Shown here one piece after another: positions 54,589 to 62,759 of a stretch of 64,000 bases of DNA. Every line of letters begins with the position of its first letter. The first letter of the stretch is position 1. The stretch comes from Massilia aurea (lineage in GTDB: Bacteria; Pseudomonadota; Gammaproteobacteria; Burkholderiales; Burkholderiaceae_D): contig NZ_JANUGZ010000001.1 in the NCBI RefSeq assembly GCF_024753205.1, forward strand, positions 186,001 to 250,000, read 5' to 3'. A model generated the notes under the pieces. The model was not told where the DNA came from. It made no database searches and saw only the letters and a program-made list of their open reading frames with translations. The position numbers and the translations under genes were made by a program.

Positions 54589-55688
54589 TGTTCGAACTCC
54601 AGAGGCAGTGTCAATCGGGCCAGCGTGCCTTGCGGCGGCGCTGGATTCAAGGTCATCGATGCGCGCTCACCATACAGGGCCTTGAGCCGTTCACGCGACG
54701 TGGCCACGCCGACGCCACCTCCACGCCGTGCAGGCGCCTGGCCCAGCCCCGGACCCAGGCCCAGGCCGGTATCCCGGACGTCGAGCACCAGGCTGTCGCC
54801 TTCGATCGCCGCGCTGATGGTGATCTCGCCGCCATCGATCTTCGGCTCCACGCCGTGCACGATCGCATTCTCGACCAGCGGTTGCAACAGCATGGTGGGC
54901 AGGCGCGCGGTGCGCAGCCCTGGCGGCAGGTCGAGCCGGTAGCGCAGCCGTTCACCCATGCGCACGCCCATCAGGCCCAGATACGCCCCCATGGCGGCAA
55001 ATTCCTGCTCCAGCGTCGTGGTCTCGCTGCGCGATACGCTCAACGTGGCGCGCAGATACTGGATCAGCTGGTCGAGCATATCGCTGGCGTGCACCGGGTC
55101 GAGCGCGATCAGGCCCTGCAGATTGGCCAGCGTATTGAACAGCATGTGCGGCTCGATCTGGGCTTGCAGCAGGCGCAGCTGCGCCTGCAACGCCTGGCGC
55201 TCGATGATCTGCGCGCGCAGGTGGGCCTCGGCCTGCTCTTCCTGGGCGCGCCGCATGCGTTCGCGGTTCCGGATCAGCACGACCATCAGTGTCGTGCCCA
55301 GGAAGGTGAAGACGATCATGCTGATGCGGTCGGCGGACGGATATTCCGCGAGCGTGGGCGTACGAATACCGAGCAACAGCCCGGCCGTGTACAGGCCGGT
55401 GAAGTGGGCAACCGGCGCTGCCAGCACCGCCAGCACGCCGAACATCGCCCATTCGCGCAAGCGCCAGACCGGCCGCTTGATGAACAACAGTCGCCCGCCA
55501 TACACGATCGTGAAGGCCACGATGCCGATCAGGACCGACACCAGCATGTTTTCGAGGAAGCGTCCCGTGACCAGGCTGATGAAACATGCCAGCAGCGCGC
55601 TGATGGCGATCGACAGCGGAAAATCGGTCAGCACGCGCCGCAGGCGCGCACGTCGTTGCTGGTGAATCGGCGGAGAGATGCTGGCCAT
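54585..55688 (-). CDS. LytS/YehU-type sensor histidine kinase
   Basis: 367 residues from the ATG at 55688; upstream ATGs at 55736 and 55820 are less likely. Four hydrophobic segments (about 25-155) precede a coiled-coil (RAQEEQAEAHLRAQIIERQA) and the His_kinase domain with QAQIEPHMLFNTLANLQGLI. An HATPase follows with PLVENAIVHGVEP and DTGLGLGPG. There is no periplasmic domain. It phosphorylates the coupled LytTR regulator. Confidence 0.9.
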   Translation of the reverse strand: MASISPPIHQQRRARLRRVLTDFPLSIAISALLACFISLVTGRFLENMLVSVLIGIVAFTIVYGGRLLFIKRPVWRLREWAMFGVLAVLAAPVAHFTGLYTAGLLLGIRTPTLAEYPSADRISMIVFTFLGTTLMVVLIRNRERMRRAQEEQAEAHLRAQIIERQALQAQLRLLQAQIEPHMLFNTLANLQGLIALDPVHASDMLDQLIQYLRATLSVSRSETTTLEQEFAAMGAYLGLMGVRMGERLRYRLDLPPGLRTARLPTMLLQPLVENAIVHGVEPKIDGGEITISAAIEGDSLVLDVRDTGLGLGPGLGQAPARRGGGVGVATSRERLKALYGERASMTLNPAPPQGTLARLTLPLEFEQ

Positions 55689-55906
55689 GTGGACTCGCTT
55701 CAGAAAATCACGGCAATAAGGACAGGGACAATTCATTGTGCCGAGCCGGCGTCCCAGCGGCAAGAGGCGGTGCGACAAATTGGCAAAAGGCGGGAGTGAA
55801 CCCGGCCTTGCAGAGCGCAATGGCCCGATTCGCTAGCGTGCCCATCATTCAATTCTCCGAATTCATTTATGCTGGCCGCATCCATCCATAACGCTACAAG
55901 GACCCC

Positions 55907-57040
55907 ATGCACCAGTTATTCTCGCCATTCAATCTTGCTTCACTTCCCCTCGTCAATCGCATCGTGATGGCGCCCCTGACCCGGGCGCGTGCGCCGGACG
56001 ACGTCGCCACTGAAACCGTCGCGCTGTACTACACCCAGCGCGCTACCGCTGGCCTGATCGTCAGCGAAGGCACGCCCATCTCGCGCGAAGGCCAGGGTTA
56101 CCTGTTCAACCCCGGCATCTACACGCCGGCGCAGATCGCCGGCTGGCGCCTGACCACCCAATCCGTGCACGCCGTCGGCGCGAAGATGTTCGCGCAGCTC
56201 TGGCACGTGGGCCGCGTGTCGCACCCGAGCATCCAGACCGATGGCATCGATCCGGTCAGTGCCAGTTCGAAAACCGCGCAAGGCGCCATGGCCTATGGTG
56301 TCAAGGATGACGGCACGCCGGGCATGGTGGCCACCACCAAACCGCGCCAGCTTGCGACCGACGAGGTAGCGCGCGTGGTGCAGGATTTTGCCAACGCCGC
56401 CGCCAATGCCATCGAAGCCGGTTTCGACGGGGTCGAGATCCACGGCGCCAATGGCTATCTGCTGGAGCAGTTCCTCAACCCGCTGGTGAACGACCGCGAT
56501 GACGAATACGGCGCGGCCGCGATGGACAACCGCCTGCGCTTCGCACTCGAAGTCGTCGATGCCGTCGTCGCCCGCATCGGCCGCGAACGCGTGGGCATCC
56601 GCCTGTCGCCCTACGGCCGCCTGTTCGACATGCCGCTGTACGACGACATCGACGCGACCTACACGGCGCTGGTCGCCGCGCTCGGCGAACGCCGCATCGC
56701 GTATGTCCACATCATGGACCAATCCGGCTACGGCATGGGCGACAAGGCGTCTGGGCCGACCGTGTCCGACAGGATCCAGGACTTGCTGCGAGCCTTCCGC
56801 ACCACGCTGCCCGAGACTGCACTGATCCTGGCTGGCGGCATGACGCGCGAGCGCGCCGACAAGATGATCGACGATGGCGTGATCGATTTGGCCGCGTTCG
56901 GCCAGCCGTTCATCTCGAACCCCGACCTGGTCGCGCGCCTGCGCAACGGCTGGCCACTGGCCGAGCCTGACCGCAGCACCTACTACGGGGGCGACGCCAG
57001 GGGCTATATCGATTACCCGCCGTACGCTGCGCAGGCCTGA
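55907..57040 (+). CDS. nemA: Old Yellow Enzyme family ene-reductase (NemA-like)
   Basis: A 377-residue FMN TIM-barrel enzyme reducing activated alkenes, N-ethylmaleimide or nitrate esters with NAD(P)H. FMN and substrate contacts are visible in VMAPLTRARAP, QLWHVGRVSHP and the HxxN pair in GVEIHGANGYLLEQFL. LRFALEVVDAV and FGQPFISNPDLV are the usual ends. No TetR NemR-like gene is adjacent. The gene is followed by a structured repeat (57045-57129). Confidence 0.93.
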   Translation: MHQLFSPFNLASLPLVNRIVMAPLTRARAPDDVATETVALYYTQRATAGLIVSEGTPISREGQGYLFNPGIYTPAQIAGWRLTTQSVHAVGAKMFAQLWHVGRVSHPSIQTDGIDPVSASSKTAQGAMAYGVKDDGTPGMVATTKPRQLATDEVARVVQDFANAAANAIEAGFDGVEIHGANGYLLEQFLNPLVNDRDDEYGAAAMDNRLRFALEVVDAVVARIGRERVGIRLSPYGRLFDMPLYDDIDATYTALVAALGERRIAYVHIMDQSGYGMGDKASGPTVSDRIQDLLRAFRTTLPETALILAGGMTRERADKMIDDGVIDLAAFGQPFISNPDLVARLRNGWPLAEPDRSTYYGGDARGYIDYPPYAAQA

Positions 57041-57044
57041 TCGT

Positions 57045-57129
57045 ATGGTGGGCTGAACCGGGATGCGCCATCGTGGCGCTCCCACCGGGTGGATGCGCAT
57101 ATCCCGGTTGACCCGCTTCACCCCACCAT
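57045..57129. repeat. 85-bp imperfect inverted repeat with inner hairpin
   Basis: ATGGTGGG (57045-57052) pairs with CCCACCAT (57122-57129). AACCGGGAT (57056-57064) pairs with ATCCCGGTT (57101-57109). Inside is GCGCCA-TCG-TGGCGC (57065-57079), and GGATGCGC is repeated directly at 57061 and 57091. It could be a REP/ERIC-like element or a complex terminator after nemA. Confidence 0.55.
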
Positions 57130-57168
57130 GTCATATTGCCATCCTCATCAATCCACGGAAGTCCTCGC

Positions 57169-58632
57169 ATGCGTCACCTTGCCTCCGCGCTGTCCATTTC
57201 CATCGCCCTCGCCCTGACCGGGTGCGCCACCTCGGCCCAGGGGCCGCAGACTTCAGGGCGCGATGCGCTGACCTCCAGCATCTCGGCCGACTCGCTGCGC
57301 GGCCACCTGTCGTTCCTGTCGTCCGACCTGCTCGAAGGGCGCGGCACGCCGTCACGCGGTGTTGACCTGGCAGCCGAATACATCGCGGCGCAGTTCCGCC
57401 GCGCGGGGCTCGAGGCCGCTGGCGATGACGGTTACTTCCAGACCGCGAACTGGCAATACGCCAAGCGCAGCCCGCAGGACATCGCATTGACGGTGACGGC
57501 CGGCGGCAAGACCATGACCCTCGACCGCACGGGCGCATCGGCCAACTTCGTCGATCCGGTCACGCTGGCGCGCACGCCTGCCGTCTTCATGACCTGGCAG
57601 GCGGCGCTGGACGATCCGGACAAGGCCAACGGCAAGGTGCTGGTCGTGCCGGCCGCCGCGATCCCTGGCGCAGGCGCCGCGCTGCAAGCCAAACTGAAAA
57701 GCAAGCCGGCACTGATCGTGCTGATCGACCGCGAACGGCGCCAGGCGCGCACGCAGGGCGGCTGGCTGATCGACCCGAGCGTGGCAGTGGCCAAGGGCGG
57801 CGCACCGGTCGTGCTGGTGCACGCAGCCGATGCCGCGACCGCGCTCGAACAGGGCGGCGCCACCGTCGCCGCGAAGATCGTCGCACCCGAAATTGCGCCG
57901 ACCAAGCTGCGCAACGTGATCGGCGTGCTGCGCGGTTCGGACCCGGCCCTGAAAAGCACCTATGTGATGCTCAGCGCGCACTACGACCACCTGGGCATCC
58001 GCGACGGCGAGATCTTCAACGGCGCCAACGACGATGGCAGCGGCACCGTGTCGGTGATCGAGATCGCCGCGAGCATGGCGGCGCAAAAGGAGCGGCCACG
58101 CCGCAGCATCGTGTTCGTCGCGCTGTTCGGCGAAGAACTGGGCCTGCTCGGCTCGCGCTACTACGCGAAGAACCCCGTGTTCCCGCTGAAGGACACCGTG
58201 ATGAACCTGAACCTCGAGCAGCTTGGCCGCACCGACGACAGCGAAGGCCCGCAACTGCGTTCGGCCACGATGACCGGCTTTGACTATTCGACCGTTGGCA
58301 CGACGCTGCAACGCGCCGGCGAGCAGACCGGCATCCGCTTCTGGAAGCACCCGACCAATAGCGACCGTTATTTTGCGCGCAGCGACAACCAGGCGCTGGC
58401 CGATGCCGGCGTGCCGGCTCACACGCTGTGCGTGGCGTTCGGCTTCCCCGATTACCACGGCAAGGACGACACCTGGGACAAGGTCGACTACGACAACCTG
58501 GCCAGCGTGAACCGCATGATCGCCGTGGCGTTGCAGGACATCGCCAACGATCCGGTCAAGCCGGCGTGGACGGACGTGCCCAACGCCGCCAAGTACCGCG
58601 CCGCGGCAGCCGCACTGCAATCGTCGAAGTAA
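57169..58632 (+). CDS. M28-family zinc aminopeptidase, lipoprotein
   Basis: 487 residues from the ATG at 57169 (GGAAG seven bases upstream). The lipoprotein signal MRHLASALSISIALALTGC is lipidated at C19. A PA-type insert (about 135-265) precedes the M28 catalytic domain: first zinc ligand in SAHYDHLG, bridging Asp in NGANDDGSG, catalytic Glu in GEELGLLGSRYY and a late His in FPDYHGKDD. The second-metal region reads NLEQLG with Glu where Asp is common. It is probably a periplasmic peptidase anchored in the envelope. Confidence 0.9.
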   Translation: MRHLASALSISIALALTGCATSAQGPQTSGRDALTSSISADSLRGHLSFLSSDLLEGRGTPSRGVDLAAEYIAAQFRRAGLEAAGDDGYFQTANWQYAKRSPQDIALTVTAGGKTMTLDRTGASANFVDPVTLARTPAVFMTWQAALDDPDKANGKVLVVPAAAIPGAGAALQAKLKSKPALIVLIDRERRQARTQGGWLIDPSVAVAKGGAPVVLVHAADAATALEQGGATVAAKIVAPEIAPTKLRNVIGVLRGSDPALKSTYVMLSAHYDHLGIRDGEIFNGANDDGSGTVSVIEIAASMAAQKERPRRSIVFVALFGEELGLLGSRYYAKNPVFPLKDTVMNLNLEQLGRTDDSEGPQLRSATMTGFDYSTVGTTLQRAGEQTGIRFWKHPTNSDRYFARSDNQALADAGVPAHTLCVAFGFPDYHGKDDTWDKVDYDNLASVNRMIAVALQDIANDPVKPAWTDVPNAAKYRAAAAALQSSK

Positions 58633-58642
58633 GGGTAGCCCG

Positions 58643-59347
58643 ATGAAGCTGGCCAGCCTTTCGCTCCGCTCGCCCGGCAGCGCTGCGCCGCAGGCGGTCG
58701 AGCGGCTCATGCTCGTGGCCGATGCGGGGATCGATGGCGACCGCCACCGCGACCCGGCATCGCCCCGCCAGCTGCTGCTGGCGAGCAGCGCGACCTATGC
58801 CGACCTGGGGCTTGCTCAGCATGCGCTGCGCGAAAACCTGCTGCTCGATACGCCCATCGACGCCCTGCCCTCCGGCACCGTGCTGCAGATCGGCGACGGC
58901 GCGCAGGTGCGCCTGATGTTCGCATGCGAAGCATGCGGCCGGCTCGACCTGCATGGCGCGCATGTCGCTGCACGCATTGGCGCCCGACGTGGCGTGTTGG
59001 CGCGCATCGTGCAAGGCGGCGTAATCCGAACCGGCGATACGGTACGCGACCTGGGTCCATTGCTGCCGGCGTGGTCGGACGACTGGCACGACCGCGTGGC
59101 GCAGGTGATCGACGCGATGCCGCCTGACACCGTGATCGAGTACGCATTGCTGGCGCGCCTGGCCGGGATCCAGTCGACCTATTGCCGCGCCTTCCCGCGC
59201 TTTTTGGCGTCACTTGGGCCGGCGTATGCGAGCAGAGCGCTTGCGGCACGCGCTGCGTCGCCGCTGGCGCGATGGGATGGCAGCGGCCTGTTCGACGCGC
59301 GTTTGGACCAGGGACCTGGGCCGGACGGAAAACTCAATTGTTGCTAA
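58643..59347 (+). CDS. MOSC domain fused to an alkyltransferase-like winged helix
   Basis: 234 residues. Residues about 10-137 are a MOSC sulfur-carrier domain (HRDPASPRQLLLASSATYAD; LRENLLLD; conserved C95 and C98 in FACEACGRL; ARIGARRGVLARIV). Residues about 147-190 (RVAQVIDAMPPDTVIEYALL, then ARLAGIQSTYCRAFPRFL) resemble the MGMT/ATL DNA-binding helix region, but lack the PCHR reactive cysteine. MOSC proteins move sulfur to molybdenum cofactors. The start follows the peptidase stop by ten bases. Function inferred only from domains. Confidence 0.75.
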   Translation: MKLASLSLRSPGSAAPQAVERLMLVADAGIDGDRHRDPASPRQLLLASSATYADLGLAQHALRENLLLDTPIDALPSGTVLQIGDGAQVRLMFACEACGRLDLHGAHVAARIGARRGVLARIVQGGVIRTGDTVRDLGPLLPAWSDDWHDRVAQVIDAMPPDTVIEYALLARLAGIQSTYCRAFPRFLASLGPAYASRALAARAASPLARWDGSGLFDARLDQGPGPDGKLNCC

Positions 59348-59483
59348 GTTATCTAGCGCACAGCCGATGAATTTCGGAAATGTTTTAATGCTTCTGTCGC
59401 GCACGATTGCGGTCGGGGCGTGAGTCAAAAAATTGGCAGCTGGTGTAAGCTGAATGACAACATTTAATTTTAAGGAGCACCCC

Positions 59484-59903
59484 ATGAAAACCACGATTAC
59501 CATTTCCGCCCTGATGCTGAGCGTCGCGATGCTGGCCGGTTGCAACAAGAACGACAATATGGGCCCTGCACAAGAAGCCGGCGCTGCTGTCGACAACGCA
59601 GGTGCCAAGGTTGCCGAAGAATCGAAAGAAGCCGCCGCTTCGGTCGATGCTGCTGCTGAACGCGCTGGCGACAAGATGGAAGTTGCTGCTGACAAGGCTG
59701 AAGCCAATATGGACGCTGCTGGTCAGCGTATCGACGCGGCGACCGACCGTGCTGGTGCACGTATCGACGCTGCTGGCGCAGAAGTGCGTCAGGAAAGCCG
59801 CGAAGCTGCTGCTGCCGCTAAAGAAGCGACCAGCAACGCCACCGCTGCTGCTGGCCGTAGCGTCGAGCGTGCTGGCGAAAAAATGCAGGACGCTTCGAAA
59901 TAA
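59484..59903 (+). CDS. Alanine-rich coiled-coil lipoprotein
   Basis: 139 residues from the ATG at 59484 (AAGGAG six bases upstream). The lipoprotein signal MKTTITISALMLSVAMLAGC is lipidated at C20. The mature part is heptad-like and rich in Ala, Asp, Glu and Lys (AAERAGDKMEVAADKAEANM; then RIDAATDRAGARIDAAGAEV), probably a long helical coiled coil on the outer membrane. It recalls Lpp- or YtxH-like envelope proteins, but no firm family was recognised. A hairpin (59942-59976) follows. Confidence 0.82.
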   Translation: MKTTITISALMLSVAMLAGCNKNDNMGPAQEAGAAVDNAGAKVAEESKEAAASVDAAAERAGDKMEVAADKAEANMDAAGQRIDAATDRAGARIDAAGAEVRQESREAAAAAKEATSNATAAAGRSVERAGEKMQDASK

Positions 59904-59941
59904 TTCGCACGAATTAGGTCGACCAGCAGTTCTGTAATGCG

Positions 59942-59976
59942 CAAGCCGCGACCCGGGAAACCGGTGTCGCGGCTTG
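59942..59976 (+). terminator. Hairpin after the coiled-coil lipoprotein
   Basis: A perfect 11-bp stem, CAAGCCGCGAC (59942-59952) with GTCGCGGCTTG (59966-59976). Only short T stretches follow. It is probably a terminator or mRNA-stabilising structure. Confidence 0.55.
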
Positions 59977-60120
59977 TTCACATTTAGCACTCTAGAACGC
60001 AACAAGGGCGCCTCATTTCGCCAGGCAAACTGGTTGGTTCGCCTCTCAAAACCTTGTGTACCGGTTTCGACACGTTTCTCGCCTTAGTGAGCGAACTCTA
60101 GGCCCGAACTCGAATACCTG
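59977..60120. other. Intergenic region upstream of the porin promoter
   Basis: No gene or repeat recognised between the hairpin and the porin promoter. Together with the leader it forms a 360-base non-coding stretch. Confidence 0.5.
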
Positions 60121-60150
60121 TTGACACTGTCAAACTGAAAAACCTACAGT
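60121..60150 (+). promoter_or_regulatory. Porin promoter with operator-like palindrome
   Basis: -35 TTGACA (60121-60126), 18-bp spacer, -10 TACAGT (60145-60150). The -35 is part of the perfect palindrome TTGACA-C-TGTCAA (60121-60133). The GTG start is about 115 bases downstream. Confidence 0.5.
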
Positions 60151-60263
60151 TTCATTATTGAAGATCTGGTTCCGCAAAGAGAAACCCGCTTCATGGATCG
60201 GATGTCGGCCATCGTTGTGGCCGGCGACGACCCGGCACCATCACAATAATGGAGACAGACCGA

Positions 60264-61358
60264 GTGAAGAAACACATCATCGCAATGGCGGCGCTATGCG
60301 CCTGCGTGTCAGCTGCACCGAGCGCCTCCGCGCAATCGGCCATTACCCTGTACGGCATCATCGACGCCGGCTTGACCCGCCTGACCAACGACGGCCCGCA
60401 AGGCGATATGACCAAGGTCGATACTGGTCAGATGCAGGTATCGCGCTGGGGCATCAAGGGCCAGGAAGACCTGGGCGGCGGCATGAAGGCGCGCTTCGGG
60501 CTGGAAGGCACACTGCTCAATGACACAGGCGGCGCCGGCGTCCCGTTTGGCACCCCGTCCAGCACCAGCCTGTTCGACCGCGAAGCCACGGTCGGCATCG
60601 TTACCAACTACGGCGCCATCGACATCGGCCGCCAGAATATCGTCGGCATCATGTCGGTCGGCATGGCCGATCCGCTGGGCTTGGGCTTTGCCTCCAGCAG
60701 CCCGAACGTGCTGTTCTCGGCGATGAACAACGCCGCCGTGTATGCGCCCTACGGCGCCAACAATGGCGGCACGGCCCTGCGCCAGAACAACTCGGTCAAG
60801 TACACGTCACCCGTGTTCAAGGGCCTGAGTTTTGCCTTGATGCGCGCCTTCGGCGAGCAGGCAGGCAATGCGCAGAAAAGCTCGTACCAGGGTGGCGCGC
60901 TGCTGTACAACACCGGCAAGCTGGCCGTGGCCGGCGCCTATGCGCGCATGAAGAACATCACCGACACCGATCTGCTCACGTCGCACGCGTATGGCATCAA
61001 GTACGCGTTCCCGGCGGTGACGCTCAAGTCGACCTATTCGTGGAATGAACTGCGCAGCACTGGCCGCAAGATCGCGGTGCTCGGCGTCGGCGCCGATGTG
61101 CCGGTGGCGCCGGCCTTCCTGGTGACGGCCGCGGCTTACCAGGTCAAGCGCTCGGGCGACCTGAAGGACGATGCACAGCAATTCATCCTGATCGGCCGCT
61201 ACCTGATGAGCAAGCGCACGACCGGCTATGTCTCGGTGGGCCACGCGGCGACCGACAGCATCGTCCAGACTGACCAGATCAATCTGGCCCAGAACTTCGT
61301 GGCGGTCGGCAGCGACTCGGCCAACCGGTTCACGATGGGCATCATGCACATGTTCTGA
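60264..61358 (+). CDS. Gram-negative porin (Burkholderiales type)
   Basis: 364 residues from the GTG at 60264, with GGAG nine bases upstream; an ATG at 60249 overlaps that site and would add five residues. Signal peptide VKKHIIAMAALCACVSAAPS, cleaved near ASAQS. The mature barrel opens SAITLYGIIDAGLTRLTNDG and has SRWGIKGQEDLGGGMKARFG and a C-terminal Phe (GIMHMF), the signature of OmpC-like trimeric porins of betaproteobacteria. It is one base from the thioesterase gene (TGATG), so at least partly cotranslated. Confidence 0.92.
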   Translation: MKKHIIAMAALCACVSAAPSASAQSAITLYGIIDAGLTRLTNDGPQGDMTKVDTGQMQVSRWGIKGQEDLGGGMKARFGLEGTLLNDTGGAGVPFGTPSSTSLFDREATVGIVTNYGAIDIGRQNIVGIMSVGMADPLGLGFASSSPNVLFSAMNNAAVYAPYGANNGGTALRQNNSVKYTSPVFKGLSFALMRAFGEQAGNAQKSSYQGGALLYNTGKLAVAGAYARMKNITDTDLLTSHAYGIKYAFPAVTLKSTYSWNELRSTGRKIAVLGVGADVPVAPAFLVTAAAYQVKRSGDLKDDAQQFILIGRYLMSKRTTGYVSVGHAATDSIVQTDQINLAQNFVAVGSDSANRFTMGIMHMF

Positions 61359-61837
61359 TGACGACCCACGACGACACGCATTCCGTATCACCTTCCGCCC
61401 CGCCCGGCTTCGAACGCCTGAACCGCGGTGGGCCGTATATGGCCAATCTGGGCGAGCTGTATTGCCGCCGGGGTGAGGCCGAGCGCGAAGGCGAGATCGT
61501 GTTCGCGATGCGCATCGAGGACAAGCACACGAATATGCGCGGCATCGCGCATGGCGGAATGCTGGCCAGTCTGGCCGATTCCGCACTTGGTCTCGGCTTG
61601 ACGCTGTATTGCGAAGGACGCCAGTCGTTCGTGACCGTCAACTTGAGCACCGATTTCATCGACGCGGCCAGGCCCGGCGACTGGGTCGAAGCGCATGTCG
61701 AGGTGCAGAAAATGGGCAAACGGATGGCGTTCGCCAACTGTTTCCTGCAAGTCGGCGCGCGCCGCATCCTGCGCGCCAGCGGCGTGTTTGCGGTGATGAA
61801 CGCCTTGAACCCCGACCAGCTGGCGGCCGGGTATTGA
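61358..61837 (+). CDS. PaaI/hotdog-fold acyl-CoA thioesterase
   Basis: 159 residues, hotdog fold. The conserved GIAHGGMLASLADSALGLGL contains the active-site region of PaaI-type thioesterases, followed by VTVNLSTDFIDAARPGDWVE. It hydrolyses acyl- or aryl-CoA esters in the cytosol. The ATG shares its first base with the porin stop. With the CoA-transferase and IclR genes nearby it may belong to an organic-acid catabolic cluster (inference). Confidence 0.9.
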   Translation: MTTHDDTHSVSPSAPPGFERLNRGGPYMANLGELYCRRGEAEREGEIVFAMRIEDKHTNMRGIAHGGMLASLADSALGLGLTLYCEGRQSFVTVNLSTDFIDAARPGDWVEAHVEVQKMGKRMAFANCFLQVGARRILRASGVFAVMNALNPDQLAAGY

Positions 61838-61848
61838 GCCCTGCCTGA

Positions 61849-62661
61849 TTACGACTCGAGGCGCCGTGCGACCTCGATCAGGCGCGGGCGCACTTCATCG
61901 AGCAGGAAGGCGGTCGATACGCTCGACGAGGGGCCGCCGCAATTGATCGACATGATCTGATTGCCGCCGATCGGCATGAAGCCGACTGCGATCCCGTTGA
62001 CGTCCTTCTGCCAGTCCCCGAACGAGGTCGTGCAGCCATACGTCTCATAGTCGCTCAAGCCCTTGGCCAGACCCGTGCGCATGGCCTCGAACGCGGTTTC
62101 GTCCAGCTCCAGCGAGCGGCTCAGGATATCCCGGCGCTCATTCTCGGCGGCCCGGGCCAGGTAGGCGCGGCCGATCGCCGATGTCGCCAGCGACATGCGC
62201 GAGCCGACCTGCAGCGCCAGCGCCAGTGCCGCGCTGCTGCGGCACACTTCCACATAGATCATCGACAGCCGGTCCCGCATCGCGATCGACACGGTGGTGC
62301 CGGAGAACTCAGCCAGCTCCTGCATCATCGGGCGCGCCAGTTGACGGATGTCGAGCCGGGCCAGCATGGCGCTGCCCAGGCCGAGCGTGGCGCTGCCGAG
62401 CGTATAACGCCCGCCCGGCTCCTGTGCCAGGTAGCCGAGCGTAGTCAGCGTGTAGGTGATGCGGGTGACAGTGGACTTGGGCAAGCCGCAGCGCTCGGCG
62501 ATCTGCTGGTTGCTCAGCCCCTTGTCGGCTGAGCGAAAGCAGGCCAGGACCTCGAGGCCACGCGCCAGCGCCGTGATGAAGTAGCGTTCTTCGGCGCCAC
62601 GCGGCGCGTCGGCCACATCGGCACCTTGCACATCATCAGGAAGGGTGTCGCTCACTGGCAT
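61849..62661 (-). CDS. IclR-family transcriptional regulator
   Basis: 270 residues from the ATG at 62661 (AGGG seven bases upstream); an ATG at 62691 lies inside the operator-like repeat and is less likely. The winged helix is ALARGLEVLACFRSADKGLS, then NQQIAERCGLPKSTVTRITY. The IclR effector domain is about 90-265 (GFMPIGGNQIMSINCGGPSS). It probably controls the CoA-transferase upstream on the same strand, and perhaps the porin/thioesterase pair that converges on it. Confidence 0.92.
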   Translation of the reverse strand: MPVSDTLPDDVQGADVADAPRGAEERYFITALARGLEVLACFRSADKGLSNQQIAERCGLPKSTVTRITYTLTTLGYLAQEPGGRYTLGSATLGLGSAMLARLDIRQLARPMMQELAEFSGTTVSIAMRDRLSMIYVEVCRSSAALALALQVGSRMSLATSAIGRAYLARAAENERRDILSRSLELDETAFEAMRTGLAKGLSDYETYGCTTSFGDWQKDVNGIAVGFMPIGGNQIMSINCGGPSSSVSTAFLLDEVRPRLIEVARRLES

Positions 62662-62677
62662 GGGAAGGCCCTGAATA

Positions 62678-62701
62678 AGAATGGTGGTCAAATTCCATTC
62701 T
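62678..62701. promoter_or_regulatory. Candidate IclR operator
   Basis: AGAATGG (62678-62684) and CCATTCT (62695-62701) are a perfect inverted repeat with a 10-bp centre, placed just upstream of the IclR start and 58 bases after the CoA-transferase stop. The likely function is autoregulation. Confidence 0.45.
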
Positions 62702-62759
62702 AATACAGTTCATTTCGCCATGCAAAACCGGCAGGCATTAACGCTACGTATTGACGTTG

